A stretch of 64,000 bases of DNA, from contig NC_064443.1 of the NCBI RefSeq assembly GCF_023343835.1, forward strand, positions 1,798,001 through 1,862,000, written 5' to 3'. This stretch comes from Lagopus muta. Taxonomy: Eukaryota; Chordata; Aves; Galliformes; Phasianidae. The translations under genes were made by a program, and so were the position numbers. The stretch's first letter is position 1, and each line of letters starts with the position of its first letter. Under the pieces are notes generated by a model. It was not told where the DNA came from. It did no database searches and saw nothing but the letters and a program-made list of their open reading frames with translations. This document shows, one piece after another, positions 49,701 through 60,307 of the stretch.

Positions 49701-51468
49701 ATTGGCACAGGTCATTGCTAACGCTAACTGTTAAAAGCTTGATGGCTTTTTATCTGGTTGAAAGTAAAATGTGGTAGATATGGGCAAGGGGCACCTTTGC
49801 CTGTGTCAGGGACCTGTTTGATCATCTGTCTGCGCTTCCCATGCAGAATCCATTATTAAACATCATGGGTGGCTCACAGGGTCCCTGCTGGCATGTGGCT
49901 TTTGGGAGCTGCCTGCTCCGTTCAGGCAGTGTCCCTGTGAACACAGTGCTCATGCTTTCCGTTTAATGGCAGGAAATGAAAGATTATCTCACTCTAAAAA
50001 TTGAACACCAAGAACTGCAGCACAAGTCAGATGAGAAACAGTAATGTCTTGGAAGAATATGGAGTAGGGAGAGAGTGGCAGGAGGGCTGGATGTGCTGGG
50101 GGGTGGTTGCCCACAGCACTGGAAATCCCTGCCTGGTTTTAGAGGCTGGGACAGGGTCTTGCTGTGGCTTGGGTCTGGATTTCACTTTGCCTGCAGCCTC
50201 TTTGCATTCCCCCACGTTGATGGTGCCAGAGTGTCTCTACTGGCTTTGCCTGGGGACCCTCTTTCTCTTGCCACCTTCTCCCTCCCTGCCAAACTCTGTC
50301 CAGCAATAGACTGCAAATATAGCTGCCCAGAAGTAAGTGGAGCTGTGTACTTGTATGCGCTCAGTGTGCTCAGCAGTGTGTCCCTCTGTTAGCATCAAGA
50401 TGTCAATTCATAAAGAGGTCATGCTGTTCTGGCTGTGAGAGAGACAATGAGCATGTGTGTGCTTTTCAATCAGTGGCCAAGGAGGGGAAATGTTGTTTCT
50501 GTTCTTTTGCAATTTTTTGGTACAGCCTGCATTCCTACTCCCCGCTGCCATTCGTTCCGAGAAAATCTTCTCCAACGCAAGCATTTGTTTGTAGTGAAGT
50601 GCACTTCTTTCAGTCCTGAAAAGGATTTCACAATAAGGGAAGTTCCTGCACTTCAGGCTTGGCTTCACTTGGCTTTGATTACATTCAAATAACTTTCTAG
50701 TGGAAAGTCTCTCTGCTATGAGAATAGCAAAGGAGAGTCGTTTGCATGGTGTTGTGCCATGCTCCTGTGTTGTGTGCGGCCAGGTGTTGCTTTGGTGGTG
50801 GTTGTGCTATGCCCGACATCCCCCTGGAGCTGTTGTCTCCAGCCCTGTCTGTCTTTAGATGGTACTGATGCTCCCCGGGAAAGGGATGTGTGCCAAGCTC
50901 TCCTCTAATGTCTGAGATGCGTGGTCTTGCTGTGTCAAATGGGTCTGCACCACGTTGCTGCATAGTGGGAATCTCTCAGTAGCTCTTTCAGAAGGGATGA
51001 GGTGTCAAAGGGATTTGAGGTGGTGTCAGTAGGAGCAGAGGATCCAGTTCTGGCAGTCATCCTGGTCCTTTGAGTATGCAGCTGTCACCTGGCCCTGCTC
51101 CAAAGCTTTGCTTTCTTGGTGCGGAATAATAGACTCCCCCTTCCCCTTGTCTTGTTTCAGATGAGGCCCGTTCCAAGAAGTGTGGGATCCTTGTTCACTG
51201 CCTCGCTGGCATCAGCCGCTCCGTAACGGTCACCGTCGCCTACTTGATGCAGAAACTCAACTTGTCCCTTAATGATGCCTATGACTTTGTGAAAAGGAAA
51301 AAATCCAACATCTCCCCAAATTTTAACTTCATGGGCCAGCTGCTGGACTTTGAGAGGACTCTGGGACTCAACAGCCCATGCGACAACCGCTCACCCAGTG
51401 AACAGCTCTACTTTACCACCCCCACCAACCACAACCTGTTTCAGCTGAACACGCTGGAGTCCACATGA
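46315..51468 (+). CDS. DUSP7: DUSP7, dual-specificity MAP-kinase phosphatase 7 (3 exons, 382 aa)
   Basis: The joined CDS is 46315-46726, 48491-48919 and 51161-51468 (1149 nt, 382 codons). DUSP7 (PYST2/MKP-X) is a cytoplasmic class II MAP-kinase phosphatase that removes phosphate from Thr and Tyr of ERK1/2. In sequence order: a rhodanese-like/CH2 docking domain at about residues 24-150, with the basic KIM R68-R69-L70-K71-K72; an acidic Ser-rich linker at about 177-199; and the phosphatase domain at about 205-345. The general acid is D263, and the P-loop H293-C294-L-A-G-I-S-R300-S contains nucleophile C294. DUSP6 and DUSP9 are the paralogues. The S-A-E-W-L-Q start and the linker fit DUSP7 best. 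The human protein is longer mainly because of an N-terminal Gly/Ala-rich stretch that is nearly absent here. Confidence 0.96.
46727..48490 (+). other. DUSP7: DUSP7 intron 1
   Basis: GT-AG intron of 1764 bp, with donor GTGAGC and acceptor TTTCCCAG at 48483-48490. The first 830 bp are CpG-island sequence. A C/T-rich tract with a run of T lies at about 47.61-47.64 kb and a GGA run near 47.70 kb. No transposon was recognised. Confidence 0.92.
48491..48919 (+). CDS. DUSP7: DUSP7 exon 2
   Basis: 429 bp, keeping phase 1 at both ends. It encodes the end of the docking domain ([11 protein letters not shown]), the acidic Ser-rich linker ([10 protein letters not shown]) and the first half of the phosphatase domain from [12 protein letters not shown] through the general-acid loop I-S-D-H-W-S-Q-N to A-I-A-F-I. 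The donor is ATTG|GTAGGT. If intron 2 were retained, the frame would meet TAG within four codons, giving a protein without the catalytic Cys loop. Confidence 0.96.
48920..51160 (+). other. DUSP7: DUSP7 intron 2
   Basis: GT-AG intron of 2241 bp with donor GTAGGT and acceptor CTTGTCTTGTTTCAG. No transposon, RNA gene or additional exon was recognised inside. Confidence 0.92.
51161..51468 (+). CDS. DUSP7: DUSP7 exon 3, catalytic loop and C-terminus
   Basis: Encodes residues 281-382 and TGA (51466-51468). It begins by completing D281 (D-E-A-R-S-K-K-C-G) and contains the signature loop H-C-L-A-G-I-S-R-S with C294 and R300, both intact. The helix [15 protein letters not shown] follows, then the C-terminal tail ending L-N-T-L-E-S-T. 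All catalytic residues are present, so the gene appears functional. Confidence 0.97.
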
Positions 51469-52638
51469 AGAAGGCGCCATCTGGTTGGAAACTTGGGCAT
51501 CAAATTGCTTCTCTTGAGCATTTCAACTCTTACAAAAATCTGTCTCGCCAGGCAGCTCTGGAAGGACTAGCTTCTCTGGGCAGAGGTGCCACGTTGCTGC
51601 TTTAAGAAGGCTAATGCCATTCATTAGTATTCCAATGAAAGTGGTTTGAATAGGTAGCCTTTTTTAGAGGGCTTATCTAACACGGGCGATGTTAAAGCAT
51701 TTTGAATGCAGCTGTTACCAGCAATAACTCCTTTCCTGGGTGCATTGGGACCGTCAGAGCACGTACACGTGTGAAGAGCTTACCAGGGGTTGGCTTGCTG
51801 TGGAAAGTGAGGAGATTCATGCACTTGGAAACCTTGAACAAAAAGTGTTGGGCCAAGACTGTTTTAAAACCCAAGTTTACTTTTTAGATTTAAAGAAAAA
51901 GAAAAAAAAAAATAGATCTTACTCAAGCTTTGGGTTCAAACTCTTTTTAAATATGTAAGTTCCTGACTGTTTGTACAGACGATGTTGCAAAACCGATATT
52001 TTATTCTGTTTCTTGTTTGATCATTATTTTTTTAATCAAATGTTTATATTGACCAAATGCATTTTGCACACTTTGTGAAGCCTTGGTATGTCCTGGCATA
52101 TTACTGGGTACTCCATAGAGAGATACATGCTGCTGCTGTTGTTGTTAGCATCTGGTAGGAAGCTTTGTGATGTGTGGAAGGCCAATTGGGCTTAAGCGCA
52201 ACCCCTTCACCACTCCTGCATTTGCAATCACAAACTCTGCACTGATTCAGCCAAGGTGACTAAGCTGCAAGCTTGTTTTAATGCCACCCCTGCCAAAACA
52301 CTGCTATTGCCCAGAGAGAAAACTCTTTGTAGCCTCCAGAGTTGGTAGAAGCATGTCTGAGCCCAGCTTCGTTTTCTGCTGCCTGTTGACTGACTTAAAG
52401 TCATCCAGCTGGCCTGAAATCATTCCAGCTTCCTGAGAACAGAAAGGAGACGTGATGTTGGCATTCCTGGTGCACGGTTGAGTCTTTCTCACATGTGCAC
52501 GTGTTTGGGGCTTGGATGACATGGCTTGAGCCTGGGGCAGAGCGAGGGTTGCACAGCAGAATGGGACTGAATGGGCACACATTCGGTGTGCAAGAGGAGT
52601 GGGGAGATGTGGAAGTGATGACGAGAGTGTCGTAACAG

Positions 52639-52643
<5 letters not shown>

Positions 52644-52689
<46 letters not shown>
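52644..52689. repeat. (TA)23 microsatellite in DUSP7 3' UTR
   Basis: Uninterrupted TA dinucleotides over 46 bp, followed by CACACATGA and a second short AT run. It is probably length-polymorphic. In RNA the self-complementary UA run could fold back on itself. Confidence 0.95.
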
Positions 52690-52696
<7 letters not shown>

Positions 52697-53052
52697 GAAT
52701 ATATATATGAACTGGCAAATTCTGAGATGACTGGAGCTTTCAACAGAGGTTCTGATTTTTTATTTTTTTCTTCCTCTTTCAAATAACTTTATGCTGTGCC
52801 TTCTATTCTGAGAAGACTTGTTTATATTTTTGGCTAGTGTTTGGCAAACACCTTAAACCGAGCCGGGAGGGGGAGGAAGTGGTAATAATCTCTGGGAGGA
52901 GAGCAGAACGGATTTGGAGATTTCTTTATTGGCTGCAATGTAGTCCTTCCTTTCTCCCCCCCTCCCTGGCCACTTTAACTCTCATGTAACTGAAAAAAAA
53001 GCCACGGATTTTTTTCTAAGTATCCAATTTTTTTGTACATTTTTTCAAGAAA

Positions 53053-53070
53053 AATAAAAATAATAATAAA
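53053..53070 (+). promoter_or_regulatory. DUSP7: Proximal DUSP7 polyadenylation signals
   Basis: Two AATAAA hexamers (53053-53058 and 53065-53070) in an A-rich stretch, followed by T/G-rich sequence after 53.11 kb. They could give a 3' UTR of about 1.6 kb. The A-rich context could also cause internal priming artefacts. Confidence 0.5.
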
Positions 53071-53183
53071 AAAAAAAACCTCCATCTGGAGGAATGTTTG
53101 ATGCTGTCACATCCTGAAAAAGTTCTTTTTGTTAAAGATGTTATCAGAATGTTGGAATGAGCTTCTTTTCTTGTTTTCTGGTT

Positions 53184-53212
53184 GTTTTTGTTTTGTTTTG
53201 TTTTGTTTTTTT
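53184..53212. repeat. (TTTTG)n microsatellite
   Basis: TTTTG pentanucleotide run of five to six units between the proximal and distal DUSP7 poly(A) signals. Confidence 0.88.
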
Positions 53213-53576
53213 GCCTGTTCATTAGGTTTTGTTAATAACAACGTTGGGATCATGGGTCATTAGGGGAGAGCATGAGTGTAAGTACGGTTGTGAGTGAGCA
53301 AACTGAGAATATCTGAATGTCATCTTACCTCATCGAGGAATTTACTTTTTCAGGGATTTTTTGACAGTGCATCTGTATTGCATTACAGCTGAGCTGGTTT
53401 GTAAAGGCTTCCCGTGCTGTTAGTTGTCTTTCTTCTTTAAAAGAAAAAAAAAAAGAATCTTCTGAGTAGTATAAATGGAGCTTGTTAGTGAGGAATGGTT
53501 CTGCCTTCTGAGTTATGAAGGAAAACTAGTGACCCTATATATACTGATCCAATATTGGGACTTTGTTTATATTACA

Positions 53577-53582
53577 AATAAA
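53577..53582 (+). promoter_or_regulatory. DUSP7: Distal DUSP7 polyadenylation signal
   Basis: AATAAA followed within 20-45 nt by T-rich and TG-rich sequence (TTGATGTTTGTCAG and TTGTCTGG), the usual arrangement for an efficient cleavage site. Likely the main end of the DUSP7 transcript. Confidence 0.65.
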
Positions 53583-56278
53583 TATTATTTTTTCTTTAAA
53601 ATTGATGTTTGTCAGATGCTTGTCTGGCCTCTGCCCATATAAGGGCATGCTGTTCTCCTATCCGTGTTTTTTAGGGGTTGATCAGTATTCTTCTGTGACC
53701 ATGAAGAGCATTTGCTGGGAGATGTTCAAGTGTGGTGTTTGGTTTCATGCAGAGTTTAATTTTTAAGACCTGTGGTAAGATGGAGATGGATACGTGGGAG
53801 GATGAGGAGAGGGATGGGGTATTGGATAAAGCAAGGGAACAAAGAGCAGCTTGAGAATGGGGCTGGCTTTGACCCCAACCGTTCCTCTGTGCCAAAAATA
53901 AATAGATAAAGACTGTTGCTGTTAAGCCTGGCCGGTGAAGGCATGGCAAAGCTTTGCTCACAACTGCTGTGGTAGCAGATTTTCTTTGTTGTAGAAAAGC
54001 AAATAGGCATGGCCTTGCAGGCAACCGATGACTTCTGGGTCCTGTGGCTGTGTGTTCCTGTTCGCAGCAGGGCAAGACTTAGATGGCTCTGCCAGTGTTC
54101 AGGATGCTGCTTTTTTCCTGAGCGCTGGTGCAAGTGGGCTATCAAGAATGGGTAGGAAAGGTTATAAACAGCTTGCCATTTACAGCTCATCTGGAAACAG
54201 GCAGACAAGAACTGGCTGGTGCTAGTTGTGGAGCTGGATGCAGAGCCCATTGTCCTAGCTCAGGAAAAAAAAATCCCTTCCATCATTCCCTTTTCTGATC
54301 TAAACAGCAAGAAATTAAATTACTATCTATTTAATTGTTCAATTCCTCTGCTTTGTGTTTGTTCTTCTAACCCTAGGGCCTGAGCACAAAAGATCTCTAG
54401 TTTTATTTCTGAAGGAGCTTGGGCCAGGTAGGTGGTCAAAAGCTAAAACAGGAGCTTGGAGAGTGTGCACAGTGAGAATTTGTTTATTCGTTGACTGTAT
54501 GATGGGAATCTATATATTGATTAGAAGCTTGTTTGTGGCTCAGCAAAGGAGAATAGCTACCTGTTATGTGGGGGAAAGAAGACCTTTAGGTTTTCTCCTG
54601 TAATTACTTGGTAAAGCAGCTCCTGAGAAAGGAATGGAGGAATGCTGAAGGCTTGTTGTGCATTTGTAAATGTTTGTCAGGTGTATGGTTGTATTTGTTT
54701 CCCCCTAATTTCTTACAATTTTCTGCTAAGGTGTAGAATAGGGTATTTGCAGTCAACAAGCTCTGTGAGCATGGTTGAGCAGTAACTGAGCTGTGGCTGG
54801 CTGGAAGACTACAGCTGCTATTTGCAATGGCCTTAGTCAAAAAACTAACATGCAGGCAGCTCTTGCATGGTATCTCATCCCAGGAGTTGTGAGTCTGAGC
54901 ATCCCACTGCTATTCCACTTAAAAGCCCTGTTGCCAAAGGAAGGAGATGGCTTGTCTGAAAAGCCATCTGCAAAGTGATCTTTCGTAGGGGGCCTGAAGG
55001 AGCATTTTTCAAGCCTTCTGGCCTCAATGGTGGAGAGCAGCATGCCTGCCTGGTCCTCAGCCATCATTGTTTTACCCATCTTGGCTTCCTTACTTGGGAT
55101 TTTTCCTCGGAAACCCCATGTCTTGTTAGAGTGATTCAGTGAGGAGATAAGAGCTGACATCAGGAAAGGGTCAATGCTGGGAAAAGCCTTACATGAGAGG
55201 ACAGAGCGTGGGGTTTGTCTACGCTCCCTTGCAGAGGTGGGCATAAGCACTAGCTAATCGTAGGAGCAAGGGCTGAGTGAGAAAGCTGGTTATGTTCAGA
55301 TTGGTGGAATTTGGCAAGGAGATACTGCTTCCCACACGCAGCACAGTGAAGCTTCTTGGTTAACCCACTGATTGCACAGCAAGATGCCGTGTGGTGCTCT
55401 GCTCTATGAAACCAGGTAGTCTCCTGTTCTGGCTGCAAGATCTGTTATTAGGTTTTCATGTGTGGTGTCACGAGCCCTTAGCAAATAAGGGCTTTGTTTT
55501 TTTTTTCTCCTCACTGGACTCCTTTGACTTCTTTCTTGAACAGCTAGAGGGACTTCAGGTTGGTGCTTTCAAAAAGTTTCTCCCTCCATTTCCATTCAGG
55601 GCAAAAGTTAAGTAGCTACTTTTGAATGCTTCCCACAGTCTTTTGCATAGCCCTTCCTAGCCTGCCTCCCTTAGTGCTCGTTGGCAGAGCTGCCTGCTCA
55701 CTCTAGCCAGAGAAGGAAGGGTCCAGAGCAAGTACATCCTGGGAATGAGGATAACTACATGTGAAACAGGAGAGTGAAAAGTGCACGTTCCCTGTGCAGG
55801 GCAGCAAGGCTTATTTATGTTTCCACTAACAGAGCATAGGCAGGGGAGTTGTGCTCTGAACAACTGCAGAATGAAGATGGGAAGGACTCTTTGCAGCAGT
55901 AGAATCCCAGATGAGTAGCACACAAGCTTAGGGCTGCAGAGGTGGTTGTAGCTTGCTTTCCTTCTCTTGTCTGCTTTTATTCCTCTCCTAGGTGCTTACT
56001 TCTTGGTGTTGCATCAAATGCAATTCAAGCGTGATGCAATTCAGACTTCACATCTCTGAACTTGCCTCCTGTTGTGCCACCCAAAGATGCAAATAGGGAA
56101 ACAGTCTTCCTGCGACCATCTGAACGTGGAGGCTGATGTCTCCAAAGCAGACAGGTTACTTTTGATGGTTGTTTTCATTTTCTATCCTTGGTGTGAGAAA
56201 ATCAGGCTATGTGTAGAGTTGTAGCATCAAGTAAATAGTTTGTTTCATCAGCGCATCCTTGTATTTACAACTGATTGG

Positions 56279-56328
56279 CTCAGTCTGTGGCAGTTATGTT
56301 CTGCTCAGTCTGTGGCAGTTATGGGCTG
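56279..56328. repeat. 25-bp near-perfect tandem duplication
   Basis: Two head-to-tail copies beginning CTCAGTCTGTGGCAGTTATG (56279-56303 and 56304-56328), differing only near their ends (TTCTG versus GGCTG). Confidence 0.9.
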
Positions 56329-57363
56329 CTTAGGAAATACGTAAAAGGGGGATTTCTTCTGGATGTCAAGCCAAATGCCCCTGTGCCTTCTCAAATATTT
56401 CTAGTAGTGCTTTGGATCTGAATGCGTGGTTGGTTGAACTTCATGGGATTGGGAAGGGAGGTAAAACGTCCAGAAGGTTGGCAGAGTCAGAAGCAGCCCC
56501 TGTGCCCTGTTTGTCCCTCCCTTCAGGAATGATCTCCCTCAGCCTGGGAAGGGGCAGCCATTTTGTGCACATCCCTCCCTGTCATGGCTGTCACCCCCGT
56601 GATTCTGGAGCGGTGGACAAGGGCCTCTTCCTGAGCTGGGAGGGATTGGAGCAAAGTGGAAATACCTCAGTAAGCACTGTCTCCTTTTAATAATCTGGCT
56701 GTGGCTCTGCTTTCACCCTCTCCCTCTTCAAAACCCCTCAAGGATCTGCTCTGATCCCCATGCATGTTTTGCTGCCTGGGTTACGTGTGGAGGAGCCTGG
56801 TCTGATGGCCTGGGAAGGCCTGATAGGCCTGCTGGTGAGTGCTGCAGTGGCTACAAATGCACAGCTGAGACTTGCAAAGGAAGTGTGGGAGAACTCGTCC
56901 AGAAATTGCTCTTCAGCAGCTGGCGGTGGCCAAGCGCCTTTGCCTGTGGTGGCTGTGGCAGATGTTGGCAGCCGTGATGGCAGTGGCTGGAGCAGTTAGA
57001 GATGAAGAGCTACTTGCAGTGGATCTGTGTGAGTTAGTTGTGCCTCTGGGCTCTCCTGCTCAACTGTATCGCGATTATATCATTGGGTTGGGAACTTGGT
57101 CAGGACGGAAGCTGTGGTTTCGCTTTGATGGCACAGTCAGTGGTGGTGATTAATTATTGGTTGGGAATTAATCACAGGGCAGGTGCAGACACCCAGACTG
57201 CTGACGCTCGGCCTGTGTGGTCAGCTTGGACCCACCTTACACCATATGGTGGGGCCCCCATCTCCATGTGGTGTAAGGTGAGATCACCAGCACTCCCTGT
57301 TCAGTCTTTCTATTCTGCTCTGGTTGTTGGTGGTCATTGCTAAAACTGCACATGCTTTGCATT

Positions 57364-57367
<4 letters not shown>

Positions 57368-57398
<31 letters not shown>
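57368..57398. repeat. Poly(T) run, 31 nt
   Basis: Homopolymer of 31 T. As the complement of poly(A) it could mark an antisense retroposed copy, but the right flank shows no recognisable gene and no polyadenylation signal in the needed orientation. Confidence 0.9.
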
Positions 57399-57401
<3 letters not shown>

Positions 57402-59711
57402 TCTTTGCTGCTTTTTGTTCCTCCGAATAAATGGGATTTGAAGTATTCTCACATGGCAGCTGTTATTACGAATCTGGGGTTCTTCTGCAGGAGGCTGGAG
57501 TCTGGGCTTTCTCTTAAATATCAGGCCTGTTGGAAATGGAGACCAAGTGCGCTACGGGGAAGGTGATCATGGCTGCTTTGTGGCACGAGGAATCCAAAAA
57601 CATGTAGGGCCTTAAGAAGTAGCTGGTAAGGGAACCAAGTCTGAGTGGAAGAGGAGGAATCCGGACAGTATTTTCCTACTTTTTTTTCCCCCTGGAGAAA
57701 CATCTGGCTTATGTAAAGTCATTTGCTGGGGTTTCTCACTGCTTTTTGGTAGCAACAAAAATCTCTGCATTCAGACACTGTACTTCTCATCTTCAGTATC
57801 TGCCTCAAGGGCAAACTCTTCATAATTTGGAGTTCTGCTTTTATGAAGTTCACTCTTTGTTTCTGGTTGTATTGTCTTTTTGTCTTTTTTTTTTTTTTCC
57901 CTTCTTTTCTTGTAAGGAGAGCTGCAGTTTTGCTTGGGTTTTGTCTTGTTTTTGTTTTTCTGTCTTTCTCCCTTCTGGGAAATGAGTTGTGATAAACCCT
58001 GTACAAAATGGAGGGGACCATATTGGTGCGCATTGGTGAGACCCTGGTGTTCATCCAGTGTTCATGAAAGTCTTGTGCTAGCAAGAAACTGAGGTCTAAG
58101 GTTGGATTGCAGATGAGACACCTTAGGAAGACAGCGTTTTTCTGTACGGGAAATTCTCAAGGGGGACAGAGGTGTTTGTGGCCTTTCTTGTGGCATTTGT
58201 TCTGCCTCCCTCAGATGTGTCCAATTCAGAGCCACGTCATTTGGCTGCTGCTCTCCAGTGGTGCAGTTTGGTTCTTGCTCTAAAATTCTCTCCTTTACCT
58301 GAATGGCTGATGTCCTGCTGCTTGGAACAGGCAGCAGCTGTTGCGGGATTGCTCCCGAAAGCCAAAGATTCTTTTAAAGCTGTTCAAAGCAGGATGCTGG
58401 ATGTGAGTTCGAAGGGATTCTGGGTGTTTTGTCCAAAGAAAGTTGTCATCTCCTCAAACAGCACAGTGATCAGCTCTGCTGTCCATTCTGTGTCCTTTTC
58501 ACTGTTCATCACTTTCCTTTTGCTCCGATCTAGGCTGTTGCCTTCAAGTGACCCTGCACTAGAGGTTCACAAAGCCATATCTTGGCCATTCGTCCATTTG
58601 GCAGAAAGCTGAGAGACGTTTGGGTAAGGCGATTTATTTATTAATTAAACAAGAATTTCACTATTAATTCATTCCCCAAATAGCTTTCTCTCTCACTGGA
58701 CAATTTCTTCCTGCTAGAGGACAGTCCAAGCCTGTTCTGACAGGCAGCTTATCTGCCTCACAGCTCTGACTGCTTCCTCTGTCTCTCCTTTGTGTGGGAG
58801 GTGTTTTCTCTTTCAAAACTTTTGCTGACTTCAGTGGGTGCTAGCCTGTGCCCAAACATGCACTGATAGTGCAGTTCAGTGCTGAAATTTGCTGCTGATT
58901 TTTATTTATGTTGCTGTAGCATGTTTTTCTTTACAAAGGTAATGACTGAAGGTGGTTTGGGGAGGGGTTGGAGTGTTGCTGCATGTTAGTAAAGGAGCGG
59001 TTCTCCACTGACCCAGGTGTGCTTGGTGGGTCCTGGAGCACAGCTGAGAGGTATCAGGCAATAGGGCTGCAAATAAGCTGCCAAACTGTTCTGCACAAGA
59101 GCTGTCTGAAAAAGCACAAAGCAGCCAACTTGTTCCTTTCTCGTGTCGGCAGCTGCTGATGGTGTTCTAGAGAAATTCCTGGTCTAGCTTTAAATCTCGT
59201 AGAAGTGGAGAGAAGTGCATGTGCACACATATAGCCGGATTTACATGTCAGTATTCTTAATAAAACAAATCTGGTCATGTTTGAAGCTGTCTGCTAGTGT
59301 GCAGTTCTTCATACAGTTAGTGCTACCACTGAGAGAGAATTCTCAGTGAACAGGACAGGACCACAGCTGCCTGAGTGTGGCTTAAACTAACAATAGCCAG
59401 GAAATCCCCAGCTTGTTGCCTCTTGATGCTTCTCTCTGAGCAGCAGTATCAGTCTGGTGCACACAGACTCATTCCATAGACTGGACTAGCTGGGCTCCTC
59501 CTGGATGGGAAGGACAGATCCTCTCAGGAGGGGCACATCTATCCTATGGAAAGCACTTCTTGATTGTACACAATCACAATCACTTTCTTGGCACACCAAG
59601 AAAGCTCCTGATGTTCATACCAGTCTTTGGTTAACAAGGGCAGTGACCACTCTGATCCTGAATGAGAGGTCCAGTGCATCAAATAGGGAACACTATTGCT
59701 TGGTGAGGGGC

Positions 59712-60307
59712 TGATGTTGCAGTAGATGGCCAAGCACCACACAGTTGTTTGTTCCACTTCCTCCCTTTCCCATGAAATGGAGAGAGAATTGGAAAAAAAC
59801 AAAACAAAACAAAGTGGAACTTGTGGGTTGAGATAAAACTACTTACTAAGAGAAAAGGAAGGGGGGGGGGAGGGAGGAAAAAAAAAGGATAATAGTTGTA
59901 CACACATATTTATATATATCTGTTATATGACAAGTGATGTACAAGCAGTGTACCACCTGTTGACCAGTGTTGAGGTAACACCCCCTAAGCAGCTGAGAAG
60001 AGCCCAATGAACCCCAATCCCTTTCAAAACTTTCCTTCTACGTGATGCCATATGGTATGGAATATCCCTTTGTCCATTTTGAGTTAGCTGTCCTGATTTT
60101 TGTCCCCTCCCAGCTCCTTGTGTCCCCCCACTGGTATGATAGTAGGAGAAACAGAAAACTGAAATGCCCTTGGCTCTGTGCAGTGTGCTCAGCGACAGCT
60201 AGAAACACTGGTGTGTTACCAGTGTTGTTTCTCTCCTCAAACGAAAATGCAGCATCATATCTGATGCTATGAAGAAAAACAACTTTGTCCCAGCTGAAAC
60301 TGAGACA
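59712..60307 (-). mobile_element. Endogenous retrovirus LTR, avian ERVL type, antisense
   Basis: Read on the - strand, the element begins TGTCTCAGTTTCAGCTGGGA near 60307 and ends in CA near 59712. Its body matches the common avian ERVL-type LTR as I know it: the start, the segment G-G-A-C-A-A-A-G, a T/C-rich stretch near the poly(A) region, and the end GTGTGGTGCTTGGCC. On the + strand the word ATATGGTATGGAATATCCCT at 60049-60068 is diagnostic. It is roughly 600 bp. No second LTR or internal genes were found, so it is probably a solo LTR. Boundaries are approximate and no clean target-site duplication was seen. Confidence 0.8.

Larger units (their letters stand above)
51469..53600 (+). other. 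DUSP7: DUSP7 3' UTR
   Basis: About 2.1 kb of AT-rich sequence from the stop codon to the presumed distal cleavage site near 53.60 kb, comparable to the long 3' UTRs of DUSP6/7. It holds a long TA dinucleotide run, a TTTTG run and two clusters of AATAAA. The distal end is inferred from the AATAAA at 53577 and the T/G-rich stretch after it. Confidence 0.7.
53601..59711. other. Intergenic downstream of DUSP7, no gene recognised
   Basis: About 6.1 kb without a recognised gene, RNA or transposon. It contains a 25-bp near-perfect tandem duplication at 56.28 kb, a 31-nt T run at 57.37 kb and an isolated AATAAA at 59259 with no gene to serve. Confidence 0.5.

Noticed and set aside
56872..57153. 93-codon + strand frame with W-rich and hydrophobic segments
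   Set aside because: Low-complexity TGG/CTG-rich composition explains it. No signal peptide pattern or family match.
57368..57398. Poly(T) run as the tail of an antisense processed pseudogene
   Set aside because: The flanking sequence has no recognisable coding body, and processed pseudogenes are rare in birds.
59259..59264. Isolated AATAAA
   Set aside because: No gene upstream on either strand requires it. DUSP7 already has good signals 5.7 kb earlier.
59850..59889. Purine-rich tract as a retroviral polypurine tract ahead of an LTR
   Set aside because: It falls inside the antisense LTR, where the family carries a T/C-rich segment on its sense strand, so it is explained as part of the LTR.
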